Source of the DNA: JBDKTH01 sp964558295
GTDB taxonomy: Bacteria > Planctomycetota > Planctomycetia > Pirellulales > Thermoguttaceae
NCBI GenBank assembly: GCA_964558295.1
Contig: CAZLDQ010000006.1
Location: 1-56,600, forward strand
Length of the DNA stretch: 56,600 bases
Direction: 5' to 3'
Shown: positions 1-9,620 of the stretch, piece after piece
How positions within the stretch are numbered: the stretch's first letter is position 1
Layout of the letters: the number at the start of each line of letters is the position of its first letter
Position numbers and translations under genes: made by a program
The notes under the pieces: generated by a model
What the model saw: only the letters and a program-made list of their open reading frames with translations
Told to the model about the DNA's origin: nothing
The model's database searches: none

Positions 1-1422
1 TCCTGCATTATCCGCCAATTCACCGGCCGAGTCGTTGATGCGGAGGAAAAGCGTGCCCGCATGTTTGGGGGTGAGGGTGGTACCGAGGCCTACGACGATC
101 GGATGGATCAAGGGACTCGGGCCGGTGGTGAGAGGTTCGTCGGGATGAACGGCGGCCAGGAGAATTCCGAGTGGCCGGCCCTTGTAGTACCGGATCGAGA
201 CTCCGCCCGGCTCACACCACCAGACTTGCGGTTGCCGGGCAACTTGATACCGGCCGGAAGCGTGAAGCCAATACGTCACGCCGGCCTCCAGCCGAATACG
301 GCTGTTTTGCCAGCCGCGGTCGGCGGCGATCGTGGCACGGGCCGTGTGACTGGTCATTGGCCGGCCGGGAGTGAAGTCGAGGGCCATGCGAGCCACGTCA
401 TAGCCATAGTCCAGGTTGGCGACAAACACCTGCCACTCTTCGGTCAATTGCGGCCAGTCGTCGGCATAGAGACGCTCAAAACGGGCCAAAAAATCGGGCA
501 GGCCGACGAACTCTTGGAGCTGGCGAAATCGTTGGTGGTAGCGGGGATGGTGCTCCAAAAGTGTTGCGGCGGCCCAGCACCAGGCATACATATTGGTTTC
601 CGCGGTGCCGATCCGCTGGCGCTCGACGATCGCTTGAAGCCGCTTGGCCCGGCGGGCTGCATAGTCGTCTTCGATGAGTTTGATCCGTCCCCAACGGAGT
701 ACCTCGTCGCGATTGGTCGGCATGTAGTTGAGCGTCAGCCGGCCGTCGTGCCAGCGGTGGGTTCCCAACAGTTCGGCGAGCCCCTCCATGTACCAGGGCG
801 GACCGCAACTGCCCAGGACGGTCAACATGAACGCATGCGTTCCCTCATGCAGCAAGAGGTGCCGCCGGTAGTATGCGCTGGGCTGTTCGTAGAGCCAGAG
901 CTTGTCGCCCGTGCAGAAGCCGTACTCAAACGCCGGCAACCGGTCGGGCAGCAATCCGTTCAGAGCGAATCGCATCCCGTCTTTCATCAAGACGCCGGTG
1001 ATATGCCAATTGGCCAACTGGTCGGGGCGTTTGCCAAAATAGTCGCACCACTGGAGAAACGCCTGATCAAACACCTCCGGCAAGATGTCGATTTCCGCGT
1101 CGGCCGCCAGATCCGTGTAGAGTGTCAGACGCTTGCCGGCGAGTTTGCGGATGCCGGCCGCCTGGATCTTGGCCTCATCGATGTTCAACTTCAGCGCTGC
1201 GGCGTCCTCGGCGGTGAATACATCGGAGACGTGCATCAGGTCGGCCAGCGTCTGCCGCGGCGGGGCCGACTTCTCCGCAGCCGGTTCGGCCGCCCGGAGC
1301 CAAGCGTCATCGCCTCGCAGGGTGCTGACCACAAGCAGGGCAATCGCCACGCTCAGCCAACCGGTCCAACCCCGGTATCCCGAGCGGGTCTTCTCCTCCC
1401 TTCTGTCTTCGGCCTTCTGCAT
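1..1422 (-). CDS. DUF1570/peptidase-MA-like putative metallopeptidase (3' end beyond window)
   Basis: The reading frame is open from the ATG at 1422 down to base 1, so at least 474 residues are present and the C-terminus lies outside the window. A hydrophobic segment at about residues 22-34 suggests a signal peptide or membrane anchor. The key motif is HEGTH at residues 192-196, an HExxH-type zinc site, followed by a YMEGLAELLG helix (residues 211-220) whose glutamates could supply the third ligand; this is the pattern of DUF1570/peptidase MA-like proteins. An AAAGGAAAGG ribosome-binding site precedes the chosen ATG; an in-frame ATG at 1452 lacks one. Substrate is unknown. The long forward frame across this region is its antisense shadow. 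Confidence 0.75.
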   Translation of the reverse strand, partial: MQKAEDRREEKTRSGYRGWTGWLSVAIALLVVSTLRGDDAWLRAAEPAAEKSAPPRQTLADLMHVSDVFTAEDAAALKLNIDEAKIQAAGIRKLAGKRLTLYTDLAADAEIDILPEVFDQAFLQWCDYFGKRPDQLANWHITGVLMKDGMRFALNGLLPDRLPAFEYGFCTGDKLWLYEQPSAYYRRHLLLHEGTHAFMLTVLGSCGPPWYMEGLAELLGTHRWHDGRLTLNYMPTNRDEVLRWGRIKLIEDDYAARRAKRLQAIVERQRIGTAETNMYAWCWAAATLLEHHPRYHQRFRQLQEFVGLPDFLARFERLYADDWPQLTEEWQVFVANLDYGYDVARMALDFTPGRPMTSHTARATIAADRGWQNSRIRLEAGVTYWLHASGRYQVARQPQVWWCEPGGVSIRYYKGRPLGILLAAVHPDEPLTTGPSPLIHPIVVGLGTTLTPKHAGTLFLRINDSAGELADNAG

Positions 1423-1526
1423 TTTGCCTTTCCTTTGCCGGCGGTTGCACATCCCGCCCCGACCGCTTACCTTATTCTACGTCTTCTCATGCGGGGTTGC
1501 ACAGGATTGCTTTTGACAGACAGCGC

Positions 1527-1610
1527 CTGTAGGGAACGCCCTCCGTGGCGTTCCGCGTGGTGTTCCGCACGGCGGAAACGACGGAACGGGACAAAACGCG
1601 ATCCCTACAG
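1527..1610. repeat. Palindromic intergenic repeat, family A copy 1
   Basis: An 84-bp element lies between the divergent peptidase and ABC-protein genes. It is bounded by CTGTAGGGAA and ATCCCTACAG, a terminal inverted repeat with one mismatch. Inside are GGAACGCCCTC, GTGGCGTTCC and GGAAACGACGGAA, which recur at 26.4 and 33.3 kb. It encodes nothing and looks like a MITE-like or REP-like element. Confidence 0.6.
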
Positions 1611-1641
1611 GTTTTCGGACAGGGGCACAGGAGAGTACGAA

Positions 1642-2667
1642 ATGCGGGCACTGGGTTGGGTTGCGCTGGTTCTGACGGGAGTTCTCCTTCTGACGGGTTG
1701 CCGGGCGGAGACAGCGTCCGACGAGGTGGTCGTCTACACCGCACTCGACGCGCAATTCTCCGAACCGGTCTTCGCCGACTTTACCAAGGCGACCGGCATT
1801 CGCGTACTGCCAAAGTTCGACACCGAATCGACCAAGACGGTGGGCCTGACCGAAGCGATCCTTGCCGAGCGGAAACGGCCGCGGTGCGACGTTTTCTGGA
1901 ACAACGAGATCCTGAACACCTTGCGACTGGAAAAGCAGGGCCTGCTCGTAGCCTACCATCCGCCGGCGGCCGAGAGCTATCCGGCCATGTTCCGTTCGCC
2001 GCAAGGCACCTGGCATGGGTTTGCCGCCCGGGCTCGTGTCTTGATCGTCAACACGAACCTCGTCCCCGAGGCTGAGCGGCCCACGTCGATCCGCGACCTG
2101 GTTTCCGCGAAGTGGGCGGCCAAGGCGGGAATCGCCAAGCCGCTGTTTGGCACTACGGCGACCCATGCGGCGTGCCTGTTTGCCGCGTGGGGACGCCCGG
2201 AGGCCGAGCGGTTCTTCCAACAGGTCAAGGAGAACCAGACCAAGATCCTTTCGGGCAACAAGCAGGTGGCTTTGGCCGTGGGTGCCGGGCAACTCTGTTT
2301 CGGCCTGACTGATACGGACGACGCGCTGGGCGAACTGGAGCAAGGCCGACCGGTGGCGATTGTCTATCCCGACCAAGGCCCGGATGGACTCGGCACGCTC
2401 TTCATTCCCAACTCGCTCGGGATCATTGCCGGCGGTCCACACCCGGAGGCGTCGAAACGGTTGGTCGACTACCTGTTGTCGCCGGACGTGGAAGCTCGAC
2501 TGGCCGCCGGCCCTAGCGGCCAGATCCCCTTGAACCCTGTGGTGAAGGCAGACAACTCGCGTGTGGCCACCCCGCAATCGGTCAAGCCGATGGCCGTCGA
2601 TTTCCAGGCCGCCGCCGCGTTGTGGGACGACGTGGCTAAGTTCTTGCGCGAACAGTTCGCGCAGTAG
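1642..2667 (+). CDS. ABC transporter periplasmic substrate-binding lipoprotein (iron/Fbp-like, family 1)
   Basis: A 341-residue extracellular solute-binding protein. The signal peptide ends in the lipobox LLTGC (Cys about 20), so it should be membrane-anchored by lipid. The mature part begins with VVVYTALDAQF, typical of the Fe3+-binding FbpA/AfuA/FutA group, and the spacing of hinge motifs fits that family. The start is the ATG with GGAG eight bases upstream; the open frame continues further upstream only as antisense of the peptidase gene. No permease or ATPase lies next to it, so the transporter partner is elsewhere or the protein has another role. It converges on the next gene with stop codons two bases apart. 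Confidence 0.8.
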   Translation: MRALGWVALVLTGVLLLTGCRAETASDEVVVYTALDAQFSEPVFADFTKATGIRVLPKFDTESTKTVGLTEAILAERKRPRCDVFWNNEILNTLRLEKQGLLVAYHPPAAESYPAMFRSPQGTWHGFAARARVLIVNTNLVPEAERPTSIRDLVSAKWAAKAGIAKPLFGTTATHAACLFAAWGRPEAERFFQQVKENQTKILSGNKQVALAVGAGQLCFGLTDTDDALGELEQGRPVAIVYPDQGPDGLGTLFIPNSLGIIAGGPHPEASKRLVDYLLSPDVEARLAAGPSGQIPLNPVVKADNSRVATPQSVKPMAVDFQAAAALWDDVAKFLREQFAQ

Positions 2668-2669
2668 GA

Positions 2670-5600
2670 CTACTTGGCCGTCTGTTGCAGCGCAAACGGC
2701 GCCAGCAGCCCGTAGCCGACCGTGTGATACGCGCTACCCGGTGGCGGGCCAACCTCGGGGCCGCTGCGGAAGCTGGCGGGCCAGGCCGTCCCCAAGGGCG
2801 GGTTGCCATGGTGCGGGCCGAGCGTGTTTTTGAGCGTGCCGATCACCACCACTTCGATGGTGTTCTCACCCGGCTTCACACCTTCGGTCACGTCGCACTC
2901 CCAAGGCTGGCTCACCAGATGTCCGGCCAAGGTGCCATTGACCAACAGCTTGGCCACGCTGCCATACCAGGCTGGTACCGAGACGCGATAGCGCCCCGAG
3001 GGCTGACCTACGTCGAACCGCTGCGTGTAGGCCACGCCGGCTGCGTAGAATGGAGCGCCCTGCTGGTTCCAAGGCCCGAGTTCCAGCGGCTTGGCCGGGG
3101 CGATCACAAATCCCTTGTCTGCCGCACGGAGCGAAAAATCGCCAAGCACATAGGCCGACTGCAGTTCGTGGTAGATGGTGAACGGCGAGGCTTTGATCGT
3201 CACGGCATTCTCGCCCACCTGAGCCGCGGCCGAGATGTCGATCATCGCGAACGCCCGATCAAGCCACCAGGAATCGGCGGCCGCTTGAACCGGCTTGCCG
3301 TTGCAGGTCACCCGATACAGGTCCGCCCGTTCAATGACCACGTGAAGCGGTTGCGGCACTTTCTGGTCGATCGTAAACCGGTAGGTCGCTTCGACGCTGC
3401 TTTCCGGCGAAAACTGGTGGGCGATCAACTCATCGCGGAACTGTACGGCGCTATCCCACGGGTTTTGTGCCATGCCGTTCTTCTGAAAGGCGAACTGGCA
3501 CGCCTTGTAGAAGTTGACGCTCTGGAGCGTCTCGCCGCCGGCCGTAACGTCAAAGTAATCGATCGTCAGCACGTTCGGCCCCACCCGGCGAATCTCCAGC
3601 GGTCCGACCGGCCGCACGTCGGCCACACGGGACACTGCCGCCGAAGCCGCCTTGACCGGCTTGTCGGACAGGAAGAGCAACAGACTGCCGCACGACGGAA
3701 TCTGGTACTCGGCTTTCAGCCCAGCCTGGGTGGCGGTAAACCGATACGGCAGGACCTTGCCGGTCTGGGGGTCCCACTGCTCGATTCCTTGCCGGTTCGT
3801 CTCAATCAAGCCGGCCGACGGCGATTCGAGGCTCGTATTGACCAACAGCAGCAATTGGCCGTCGTCGAGTTGGCGGCGATGATGGAAGAGGATGCCCTTG
3901 TCGTCCGGGCTTCGACGGATGGCGAAGCCGTCCCGGTTTGACTCCAAGAGAGCCGCGGCCACGGCGCTGGGCTCCAGGGGTTTCCAAGTGGCCTGTTGGA
4001 CGAGCTTCTGTCCCAGGTCCGAAAATTGGCCTTCCACAAGGCTGGGCGGCGCGTCGCAAGCGATCACCAGCCCGCCGGCTTTCAGGTACTCCGCAAGCAA
4101 GGTGATCGTCTTGACGTTGAGGTTCTCGGTCATCGGCGGCAATACGACCGTCTGGTACGACTGCCGGCCCACGCGCAACCGCTTGCCGTCGACCATCCCA
4201 TGGTCGGCGATCACCTCTTCGCTGCCCAGGTCATATTCCACCTGGGCCCGCTCCAAGCCGTTGAGGAAGTCCTGGAACCGCACGCCCAATTGTGCGAGTC
4301 GCTCGCGTTGGCTGGGGTCGTGCTGATAAAGCCAGGCAGTCGTGGTCGGCTCGATCACCAGCACTGGGCAAATCTGCTGCCCCTGAGCGATGGCGGCCGA
4401 CAGCCGGGCGAAATAGTCGACGACCACATGGTAGGAGTCCCACCACGGCTCATGGTACGAGAACGACTGCGGATGGTCGTGCTTGCGTGCTCCGCGCAGG
4501 GTGATATAGGAAAGATGTTCGTCGAGCGTGTTGACACCCAGGACCACGAGCCAGTCGCCGATCCGTTTCATGTCCTCAAAACGCAGGTCCCAGCCGCCGG
4601 CCCCGTAGACCTCGCACAGCGTCCGCTGCCGGCCCATCTGGTTGGCCACGCTCGCCAATTCCTTGACCATCCGCGCGTTGCCGAACTGGCCATGCGTCTC
4701 CTCGCGGTACTGGTTCATCAGGCAGTCGATCCCCGGACGCTGTTGCCAGGCGGCCATGGCCATGTTGTCGGGCACGCCGATACAATTGGGCCATTCGTGA
4801 TCCCAATAGTGGCCAGTGAACTCCAGGTGGTTTTTGGCACAGTAGTCATAGTACGGCTTGGCCCACCGGGCGATGAACAACTCCAAGACGAGTTGGAAGT
4901 AGTTGTGCCGCACTCGCTGCCACTGGCCCACCGGCCTGCTCAGGCTGGGCAGATGGTCCGTGAGCCGGTAGCCCCAATGTTTTTCGAACTGCTCGGGCAG
5001 GTCATCGGTCCAGGGGAGCCCACCGGCCGGGCGCAGTTGGGGCTCGTCGGTAAACGAGCCGGGAATCCGCTTGCCAAACTGTTGGCCGAACTGCCGGCGA
5101 TATGGCTCCAGCGTGATTTCGAGGAACTTTTCCGTCACGCCCGGATAAAGCAGATCGACGTAGCACTTGCCGCCATACCAGGGGGACTCTCCGGCCCGCT
5201 GGATCGTGGCCAGAAGATACTTTCCCTCCGGAAGCGTTTCCCCTGCCCGAGCTTGTTGGGTAACGTCGTCGAACGTGTTGCCAGTGAGCCGATAGACGCC
5301 GATCACGTCGTCGGCCGGCTTGTTGACCCGTTGGACTTCCCGAAACACGAGCCCCCGCCCGCGCGACTCGGGCATGGCCTCGGGCACGAAGCCGCCAGCA
5401 AAGCCCGAGGGGTAGGAGTTCTCGTCATAGATCCAGAGGTTCATGTCCAGGCGTTCGGCCTCGTCCAACGCGGCCTTCCAGAGCCGGAACCACTCGTCAG
5501 AAAGGTACGGCGTCATAAGGCCCGGCCGGGGATGAACAAACGCCTGACGCACGTGCTGCCCGGCCAAGTCGCGGAGCGTGCCGACGACCTGAGCCTCGGT

Positions 5601-5765
5601 CAGCCGATCGTTCCAGACCCACAACGGGCCGGAACTGTAATGACGTGAAGGGTTGGCAAACTCCGCCTTGACCGTCGCCGAATCCACCGCATGGGCCGTA
5701 CCCGTAGTCAGGCCAATCGCCCCGATCACCACCAGCCCCAGCAGTCGCCCAAGCCGTGTGTTCAT
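2670..5765 (-). CDS. Secreted glycoside hydrolase, GH106 (alpha-L-rhamnosidase)-like
   Basis: A protein of about 1031 residues with an N-terminal signal peptide ending TGTAHA. Motifs near the N-terminus (FVHPRPGLMTPYLSDEWF and WIYDENSYPSGFAGG) are those of the Glyco_hydro_106 fold, and the C-terminal third looks like beta-sandwich carbohydrate-binding modules. GH106 enzymes release L-rhamnose from plant or bacterial polysaccharides; substrate here is inferred only. I chose the ATG at 5765 because AGGAG stands eight bases upstream; the longer frame starts at a TTG inside that site. The sugar isomerase upstream on the same strand, 85 bases away, may be cotranscribed and would fit deoxysugar or pentose use. 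Confidence 0.7.
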   Translation of the reverse strand: MNTRLGRLLGLVVIGAIGLTTGTAHAVDSATVKAEFANPSRHYSSGPLWVWNDRLTEAQVVGTLRDLAGQHVRQAFVHPRPGLMTPYLSDEWFRLWKAALDEAERLDMNLWIYDENSYPSGFAGGFVPEAMPESRGRGLVFREVQRVNKPADDVIGVYRLTGNTFDDVTQQARAGETLPEGKYLLATIQRAGESPWYGGKCYVDLLYPGVTEKFLEITLEPYRRQFGQQFGKRIPGSFTDEPQLRPAGGLPWTDDLPEQFEKHWGYRLTDHLPSLSRPVGQWQRVRHNYFQLVLELFIARWAKPYYDYCAKNHLEFTGHYWDHEWPNCIGVPDNMAMAAWQQRPGIDCLMNQYREETHGQFGNARMVKELASVANQMGRQRTLCEVYGAGGWDLRFEDMKRIGDWLVVLGVNTLDEHLSYITLRGARKHDHPQSFSYHEPWWDSYHVVVDYFARLSAAIAQGQQICPVLVIEPTTTAWLYQHDPSQRERLAQLGVRFQDFLNGLERAQVEYDLGSEEVIADHGMVDGKRLRVGRQSYQTVVLPPMTENLNVKTITLLAEYLKAGGLVIACDAPPSLVEGQFSDLGQKLVQQATWKPLEPSAVAAALLESNRDGFAIRRSPDDKGILFHHRRQLDDGQLLLLVNTSLESPSAGLIETNRQGIEQWDPQTGKVLPYRFTATQAGLKAEYQIPSCGSLLLFLSDKPVKAASAAVSRVADVRPVGPLEIRRVGPNVLTIDYFDVTAGGETLQSVNFYKACQFAFQKNGMAQNPWDSAVQFRDELIAHQFSPESSVEATYRFTIDQKVPQPLHVVIERADLYRVTCNGKPVQAAADSWWLDRAFAMIDISAAAQVGENAVTIKASPFTIYHELQSAYVLGDFSLRAADKGFVIAPAKPLELGPWNQQGAPFYAAGVAYTQRFDVGQPSGRYRVSVPAWYGSVAKLLVNGTLAGHLVSQPWECDVTEGVKPGENTIEVVVIGTLKNTLGPHHGNPPLGTAWPASFRSGPEVGPPPGSAYHTVGYGLLAPFALQQTAK

Positions 5766-5850
5766 CGTCGTGCTCCTGTTCAAAGGTTCGTTGTCGTTGT
5801 GGTTCTGTTCCAGTTTCGTTCCTCAACGTCGAGTCGCCAGGCGATCCGAA

Positions 5851-7293
5851 TCAGCAGACGCGACAGACTTCCATGGCCAGCAGCTTGCCGAGCTTTTCGA
5901 TCTTCCCGGCGACATGCCCCACGCCCACCGCCCAGTGATGGGCCGGCCCTTGGGCATTCCAGGCGTTGACAAACTGCCGGGCGCCGATCGGGAACCGGTA
6001 GCGGCTGTTCGTGTTGCCGATTTCCAAGATCGGTCCCGGCACCGACTCGCCCTCGGGCACCCGCAGACGGCGCCCGCGCTGAGCCCCCTCGCCGACCGCC
6101 ACGAGCGTCACGGGTCCATACCTGACCGACATCTCGACCGAGAGACCGCGTCCCACCTTGCCATGATAAACCCGCAACGGGCGGACCCGCGTCTTCCCTT
6201 CGGCGATGGCGATGTGCCCTGGCCCGTCGTGCCCCATGAGCACCACGTCGTCCCGGTAGTCCATCGCATAGTATTCGGTAAATGAACCGCCCGCCTGGAA
6301 GCTGTCGAGGATCTTCATGGCCTGGACGTTCTTGATCTCCATTTCGCCCGCCACAGGCACACCGCGCGCGGTCAACAGGCTGTTGCCGAGGATGATCGAG
6401 CTGATCGCCTCCTCGTTGGCCGGATTGCCCGTGCCCATGTAGTAATAGGCCAGCGAACCGAGCCGGTGCCGGTCGACGAGCCGGTCCAAGGCCACCGACG
6501 TGCGCGCGGCCCGTTTGAGCTCTTCAGGCGGACAGTCCTTTTCGACCTCAAAGGCTTCGTGGAACATCGCGACGCGATCGTGGACCTCCCCCTCGCTCAC
6601 CTCGCTACGGAGCGAAGCCAGTTCATCGACTTCGAGGATCTCCACATGCCCGCCAAATTGAATGGCCTGTTGGGTCAGATCGGTATAGATGTCGAGCATT
6701 CCGCCGTAATAGTGGCCCATTACGCCGAGGCGGTTGTGTTCCATCACGTGGGCCACCCGGGCCGCCTCGACCCAACCGGCCACCTCGTCCCAGCAGACCG
6801 GATCATCGTCGAGCATTCCCGTCACCTGGTGGAACGGGATCCCCGCCCGGCGAAAGACATTGGCGATTTCCGGCACCGGGCAGGCCGCGCAGTGGGCCAG
6901 CCACTGGCCGGTCATCGCCGTCCGGTCACCCAGGGCGTTGAACTCCGCATAGTCGATCGCCGCTTCGGGCGAGAGGTTCAACAGAATCACCGGCACCTTG
7001 GCCCGCCGCACCACCGGCAGCACGGTCGACGAGAGGGCATAGGTCGTCACATGCAGGAACACGAGATCCACATCGGCCTGACGCAACCGATGTCCCGCCT
7101 CAACCGCCTTCTCCGCCCCATCGACGAGTCCCTGATTGACTACCTCGACCCCGAGGGCCTGGAGCTTCTGGGCCACGCGGTCAAGATACCCTTCGAGCCG
7201 CTCTTTGAGCCCAACGAACTGCGGCCAATACGCCTCCAGGCCGATGCCGAACAAACCGACTCGCAGGGGAATGTTGTTGGCCGCAGATTGCAT
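5851..7293 (-). CDS. L-fucose/L-arabinose isomerase family protein
   Basis: A 480-residue cytoplasmic protein. Residues 9-25 (PLRVGLFGIGLEAYWPQ) and the following Rossmann-like half match the N-terminal domain of the fucose/arabinose isomerase superfamily. The C-terminal half carries GEMEIKN and MGHDGPGHI, which resemble the metal-ligand glutamate and histidine segments of arabinose isomerase. Such enzymes interconvert aldoses and ketoses using Mn2+. The true substrate cannot be read from sequence. The start is the ATG just before the conserved N-terminus; upstream codons are low complexity and overlap the divergent regulator promoter. It likely forms a sugar-use unit with the GH106-like gene downstream. 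Confidence 0.7.
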   Translation of the reverse strand: MQSAANNIPLRVGLFGIGLEAYWPQFVGLKERLEGYLDRVAQKLQALGVEVVNQGLVDGAEKAVEAGHRLRQADVDLVFLHVTTYALSSTVLPVVRRAKVPVILLNLSPEAAIDYAEFNALGDRTAMTGQWLAHCAACPVPEIANVFRRAGIPFHQVTGMLDDDPVCWDEVAGWVEAARVAHVMEHNRLGVMGHYYGGMLDIYTDLTQQAIQFGGHVEILEVDELASLRSEVSEGEVHDRVAMFHEAFEVEKDCPPEELKRAARTSVALDRLVDRHRLGSLAYYYMGTGNPANEEAISSIILGNSLLTARGVPVAGEMEIKNVQAMKILDSFQAGGSFTEYYAMDYRDDVVLMGHDGPGHIAIAEGKTRVRPLRVYHGKVGRGLSVEMSVRYGPVTLVAVGEGAQRGRRLRVPEGESVPGPILEIGNTNSRYRFPIGARQFVNAWNAQGPAHHWAVGVGHVAGKIEKLGKLLAMEVCRVC

Positions 7294-7468
7294 GGCAAGA
7301 CTCTGCCGAAAGCTTGTAAACTGTAGGGTCCCTACAAGCAAACCCATTGGGCCCATTATAGGCGATGCGCCGTCCAGGCGAGTCGCCAAATTGCCCCTGT
7401 TTTCGGACACTCCGCCAAGGGCTGACAATCGGGAACCCTGGGGGCGAGCCGCCGCGCCCGCCCGGGTT

Positions 7469-7498
7469 TTGACACCGGGGTTCATCTGCGGATAGACT
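7469..7498 (+). promoter_or_regulatory. Candidate sigma-70 promoter of the AraC-type gene
   Basis: TTGACA (7469-7474) and TAGACT (7493-7498) are separated by 18 bp, and the start codon follows 26 bases later. It lies in the intergenic region divergent to the isomerase gene, where the regulator could control both directions. Confidence 0.45.
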
Positions 7499-7524
7499 AG
7501 CGGCCGGGGCGTTTCCGGGAGCGG

Positions 7525-8454
7525 ATGCACGTGAATTCAGCCATACGGTCCTACGACGGTTTCTACCATTACCCGCCGGTCGACGACCGGGCCATGCAGT
7601 GGGGCGTTTACCTGACCGGCGCGGGCCGGGGCGTCATCCATCCCGGGCAGCCCTATCCGCCGCGCACGCATCCCCGGCTCTATGACTTCCAGTGGACGCG
7701 GGGACGCACGCTCCCCGAGTTCCAGTTGATCCTCCTGACCGATGGCCACGGCGAGTTCGAATCCCACGAAACCGGCCTTCGCAAGATCACGCCTGGTTCC
7801 CTGATATTCTTGTTTCCCGGCGTCTGGCATCGTTACCGTCCAGAGCGAACCACAGGGTGGACCGAGCGGTGGATCAGTTTTCAGGGAGAAATCGCTCACC
7901 GGCTGATGCGATTGGACGTGATCCGTCCGGCCTGGGCAGTCCAGCCGGCACGCGATCCTGACGGACTGCAAGCCGGCTTCGATCGGCTGCTCGCCCGGAT
8001 TCACGCTCAGCCTGGCCACAACTCGGTGCTGCTCTCGATGCACGCCCTGGCACTCTTGGCCGACGCCGTTGAACAGACCGGCCAGGTAGCCGCTCCTTCC
8101 ATCGCGCCGGCATCGCCGCACCGAGATCGGGTCGACGATCCGGTCGTTGCTGGGGCGATCGAGTTGATTTGGACACATAGCCATCGTCAGATTTCCATCG
8201 AGCACATCGCCCGAGCACTGGCCGTAACGCGTCGGACCCTGGACCGCCGCTTTCGCCGCGTCACCGGACGCTCCGTGCTCGAAGAGATCACCCGCTGCCG
8301 CCTGAGCCGTGCCCGGCGGCTTCTAACCGAGACCGACCTGCCGGTCAAGACAGTGGCCGTCCTTGCCGGTTTTCCCAGCGAGGAACGGATGCGTCTGGCG
8401 TTCCTGCGTGCCGAGCACGCCACCCCGAGCGCCTACCGGCATGCGGCCCCTTAG
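7525..8454 (+). CDS. AraC/XylS-family transcriptional regulator
   Basis: A 309-residue protein with an N-terminal cupin-like sensor (residues about 20-170, including PGSLIFLFPGVWHRYRP, the usual AraC sugar-pocket segment) and a C-terminal double helix-turn-helix (about 215-305, with AVTRRTLDRRFRRVTG in the first HTH and a VLAGFPSEERMRLAF segment in the second). GGGAGC precedes the ATG. It diverges from the sugar isomerase, so by usual AraC logic it probably activates that gene and itself in response to a sugar. The inducer is unknown. Confidence 0.9.
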   Translation: MHVNSAIRSYDGFYHYPPVDDRAMQWGVYLTGAGRGVIHPGQPYPPRTHPRLYDFQWTRGRTLPEFQLILLTDGHGEFESHETGLRKITPGSLIFLFPGVWHRYRPERTTGWTERWISFQGEIAHRLMRLDVIRPAWAVQPARDPDGLQAGFDRLLARIHAQPGHNSVLLSMHALALLADAVEQTGQVAAPSIAPASPHRDRVDDPVVAGAIELIWTHSHRQISIEHIARALAVTRRTLDRRFRRVTGRSVLEEITRCRLSRARRLLTETDLPVKTVAVLAGFPSEERMRLAFLRAEHATPSAYRHAAP

Positions 8455-8673
8455 CCGGTGAGTTTGCCCATCGTGTTTCCCGGCCTCCTATCCCTCAGGA
8501 CGGCTCTTCTTGTGCCGCGAGCGGTTTCCGCGATGTGCGGAAGGGGGGAGGATCCCGAAAGCACGAGAACACGAAAGAAAAGGGCGTTGGGGAAGCTTGG
8601 CAAGAGCGAGGTGTGGGGGGAGGATCGGATGTGCTTGCTCCCCTCAGGAATCCAGTCCGCGCTCACCCGCCGG

Positions 8674-9087
8674 CTAAATGGTCGTTTCGCGGAGCTGCGA
8701 GGTGGCCACGCGCGGTGTCGGCCCTTTGCGAGGGCTGCGATCAATCGGCGAGGTATTGGGACTCTGGCAGTTGGGGCGAACGCGCGCGGCGCGGCGTGGA
8801 CGATTCTTCTTCCACCGCTGGCGGTCTTTGATTGCCCGGACACGGCACAACAGGCAGGGCATCAGCACCAGCCCGCCGCAGCCCGGACAACGGGTTAAGG
8901 GGCCCATCGGCGCTTCAATTTCCTCCGACCTCGCATGACGATGCCGGCGCGGGGTGGGCCGCTTGCCGCGGGCGATGGCGTTGACCGTGCCCCGACTGAC
9001 CCCCAGTTGCTGGGCGATTTGACGTTGGGAATGCCCCCCACTGCTCAACAAACGCTCAATCTCTTTCACGACGGAAGACGCGATCAT
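8674..9087 (-). CDS. Small HTH protein with C-terminal zinc ribbon (planctomycete-type)
   Basis: A 137-residue basic protein. Residues 1-45 form a resolvase/Lux-like helix-turn-helix (SQRQIAQQLGVSRGTVNAIA). A zinc ribbon follows, CPGCGG...MPCLLCRV (two CxxC pairs), and then an arginine-rich low-complexity tail. I recall this architecture as common in planctomycete genomes; its function is not known to me. The ATG at 9087 has GGAGG five bases upstream, better than the start of the longer frame at 9183. No operon partners. It is probably a DNA-binding protein. Confidence 0.65.
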   Translation of the reverse strand: MIASSVVKEIERLLSSGGHSQRQIAQQLGVSRGTVNAIARGKRPTPRRHRHARSEEIEAPMGPLTRCPGCGGLVLMPCLLCRVRAIKDRQRWKKNRPRRAARVRPNCQSPNTSPIDRSPRKGPTPRVATSQLRETTI

Positions 9088-9620
9088 GATGACCTCCAGC
9101 AGCTTGCCCATCCTGGCTTCCACCTGGAGCCAGAACCCTCCCAGCGCTTGCAAGGAGTAGCCCCAGGCGTCGATCGGCTTCACACGTCGCCGACCGCCCC
9201 AAAAAAACGCTCATTGTCACCAGCGACGCAGTGTACGTTAGCACAAACATTACAGAGCATCAACTACCAGGCGCGATATTTTATGTACTATTTATGCGAT
9301 TCATGGGGGAGGCCCCATTCTTGCGGTCAACGCATAGCCACCCTAGAATACTATCACCTGGCCCTCCCCCCTTTCCGTCTTGCCCGATCCCTGTCCTTCA
9401 CCATCTGGCCGCAATCTGTGCGGCTTGGGTAACCCCTGTCGCCAATCCGTGCCAACGACGTAAACCCTACCGCCCGGGGCTATCTCAACGAATTTCCCCG
9501 TTGCAGAGGCCGCCTCGGGAAGACTTCAGCAGGCGACTTGCGAAAACCGATGAGGATGCGGCAGACAGTGAAGCAAGGCAATTCGGAAAAGTCGGCGAGG
9601 CACGGTAAAGGATAATCACG
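9088..9620. other. Gene-poor stretch
   Basis: No convincing gene on either strand. There is a locally AT-rich patch at about 9245-9300 that could hold promoters, but no clear -35/-10 pair. It separates the HTH gene (reverse) from the small peptide gene (forward). Confidence 0.5.

Noticed and set aside
61..1641. Long forward open frame in front of the ABC-binding-protein gene
   Set aside because: It is antisense to a well-motivated reverse gene (HEGTH peptidase) and its translation has no domain; the signal peptide and ribosome site at 1642 mark the real start.
3996..5648. 550-codon forward frame inside the GH106-like gene
   Set aside because: Antisense shadow caused by high GC at third positions; the reverse frame has clear family motifs and a signal peptide.
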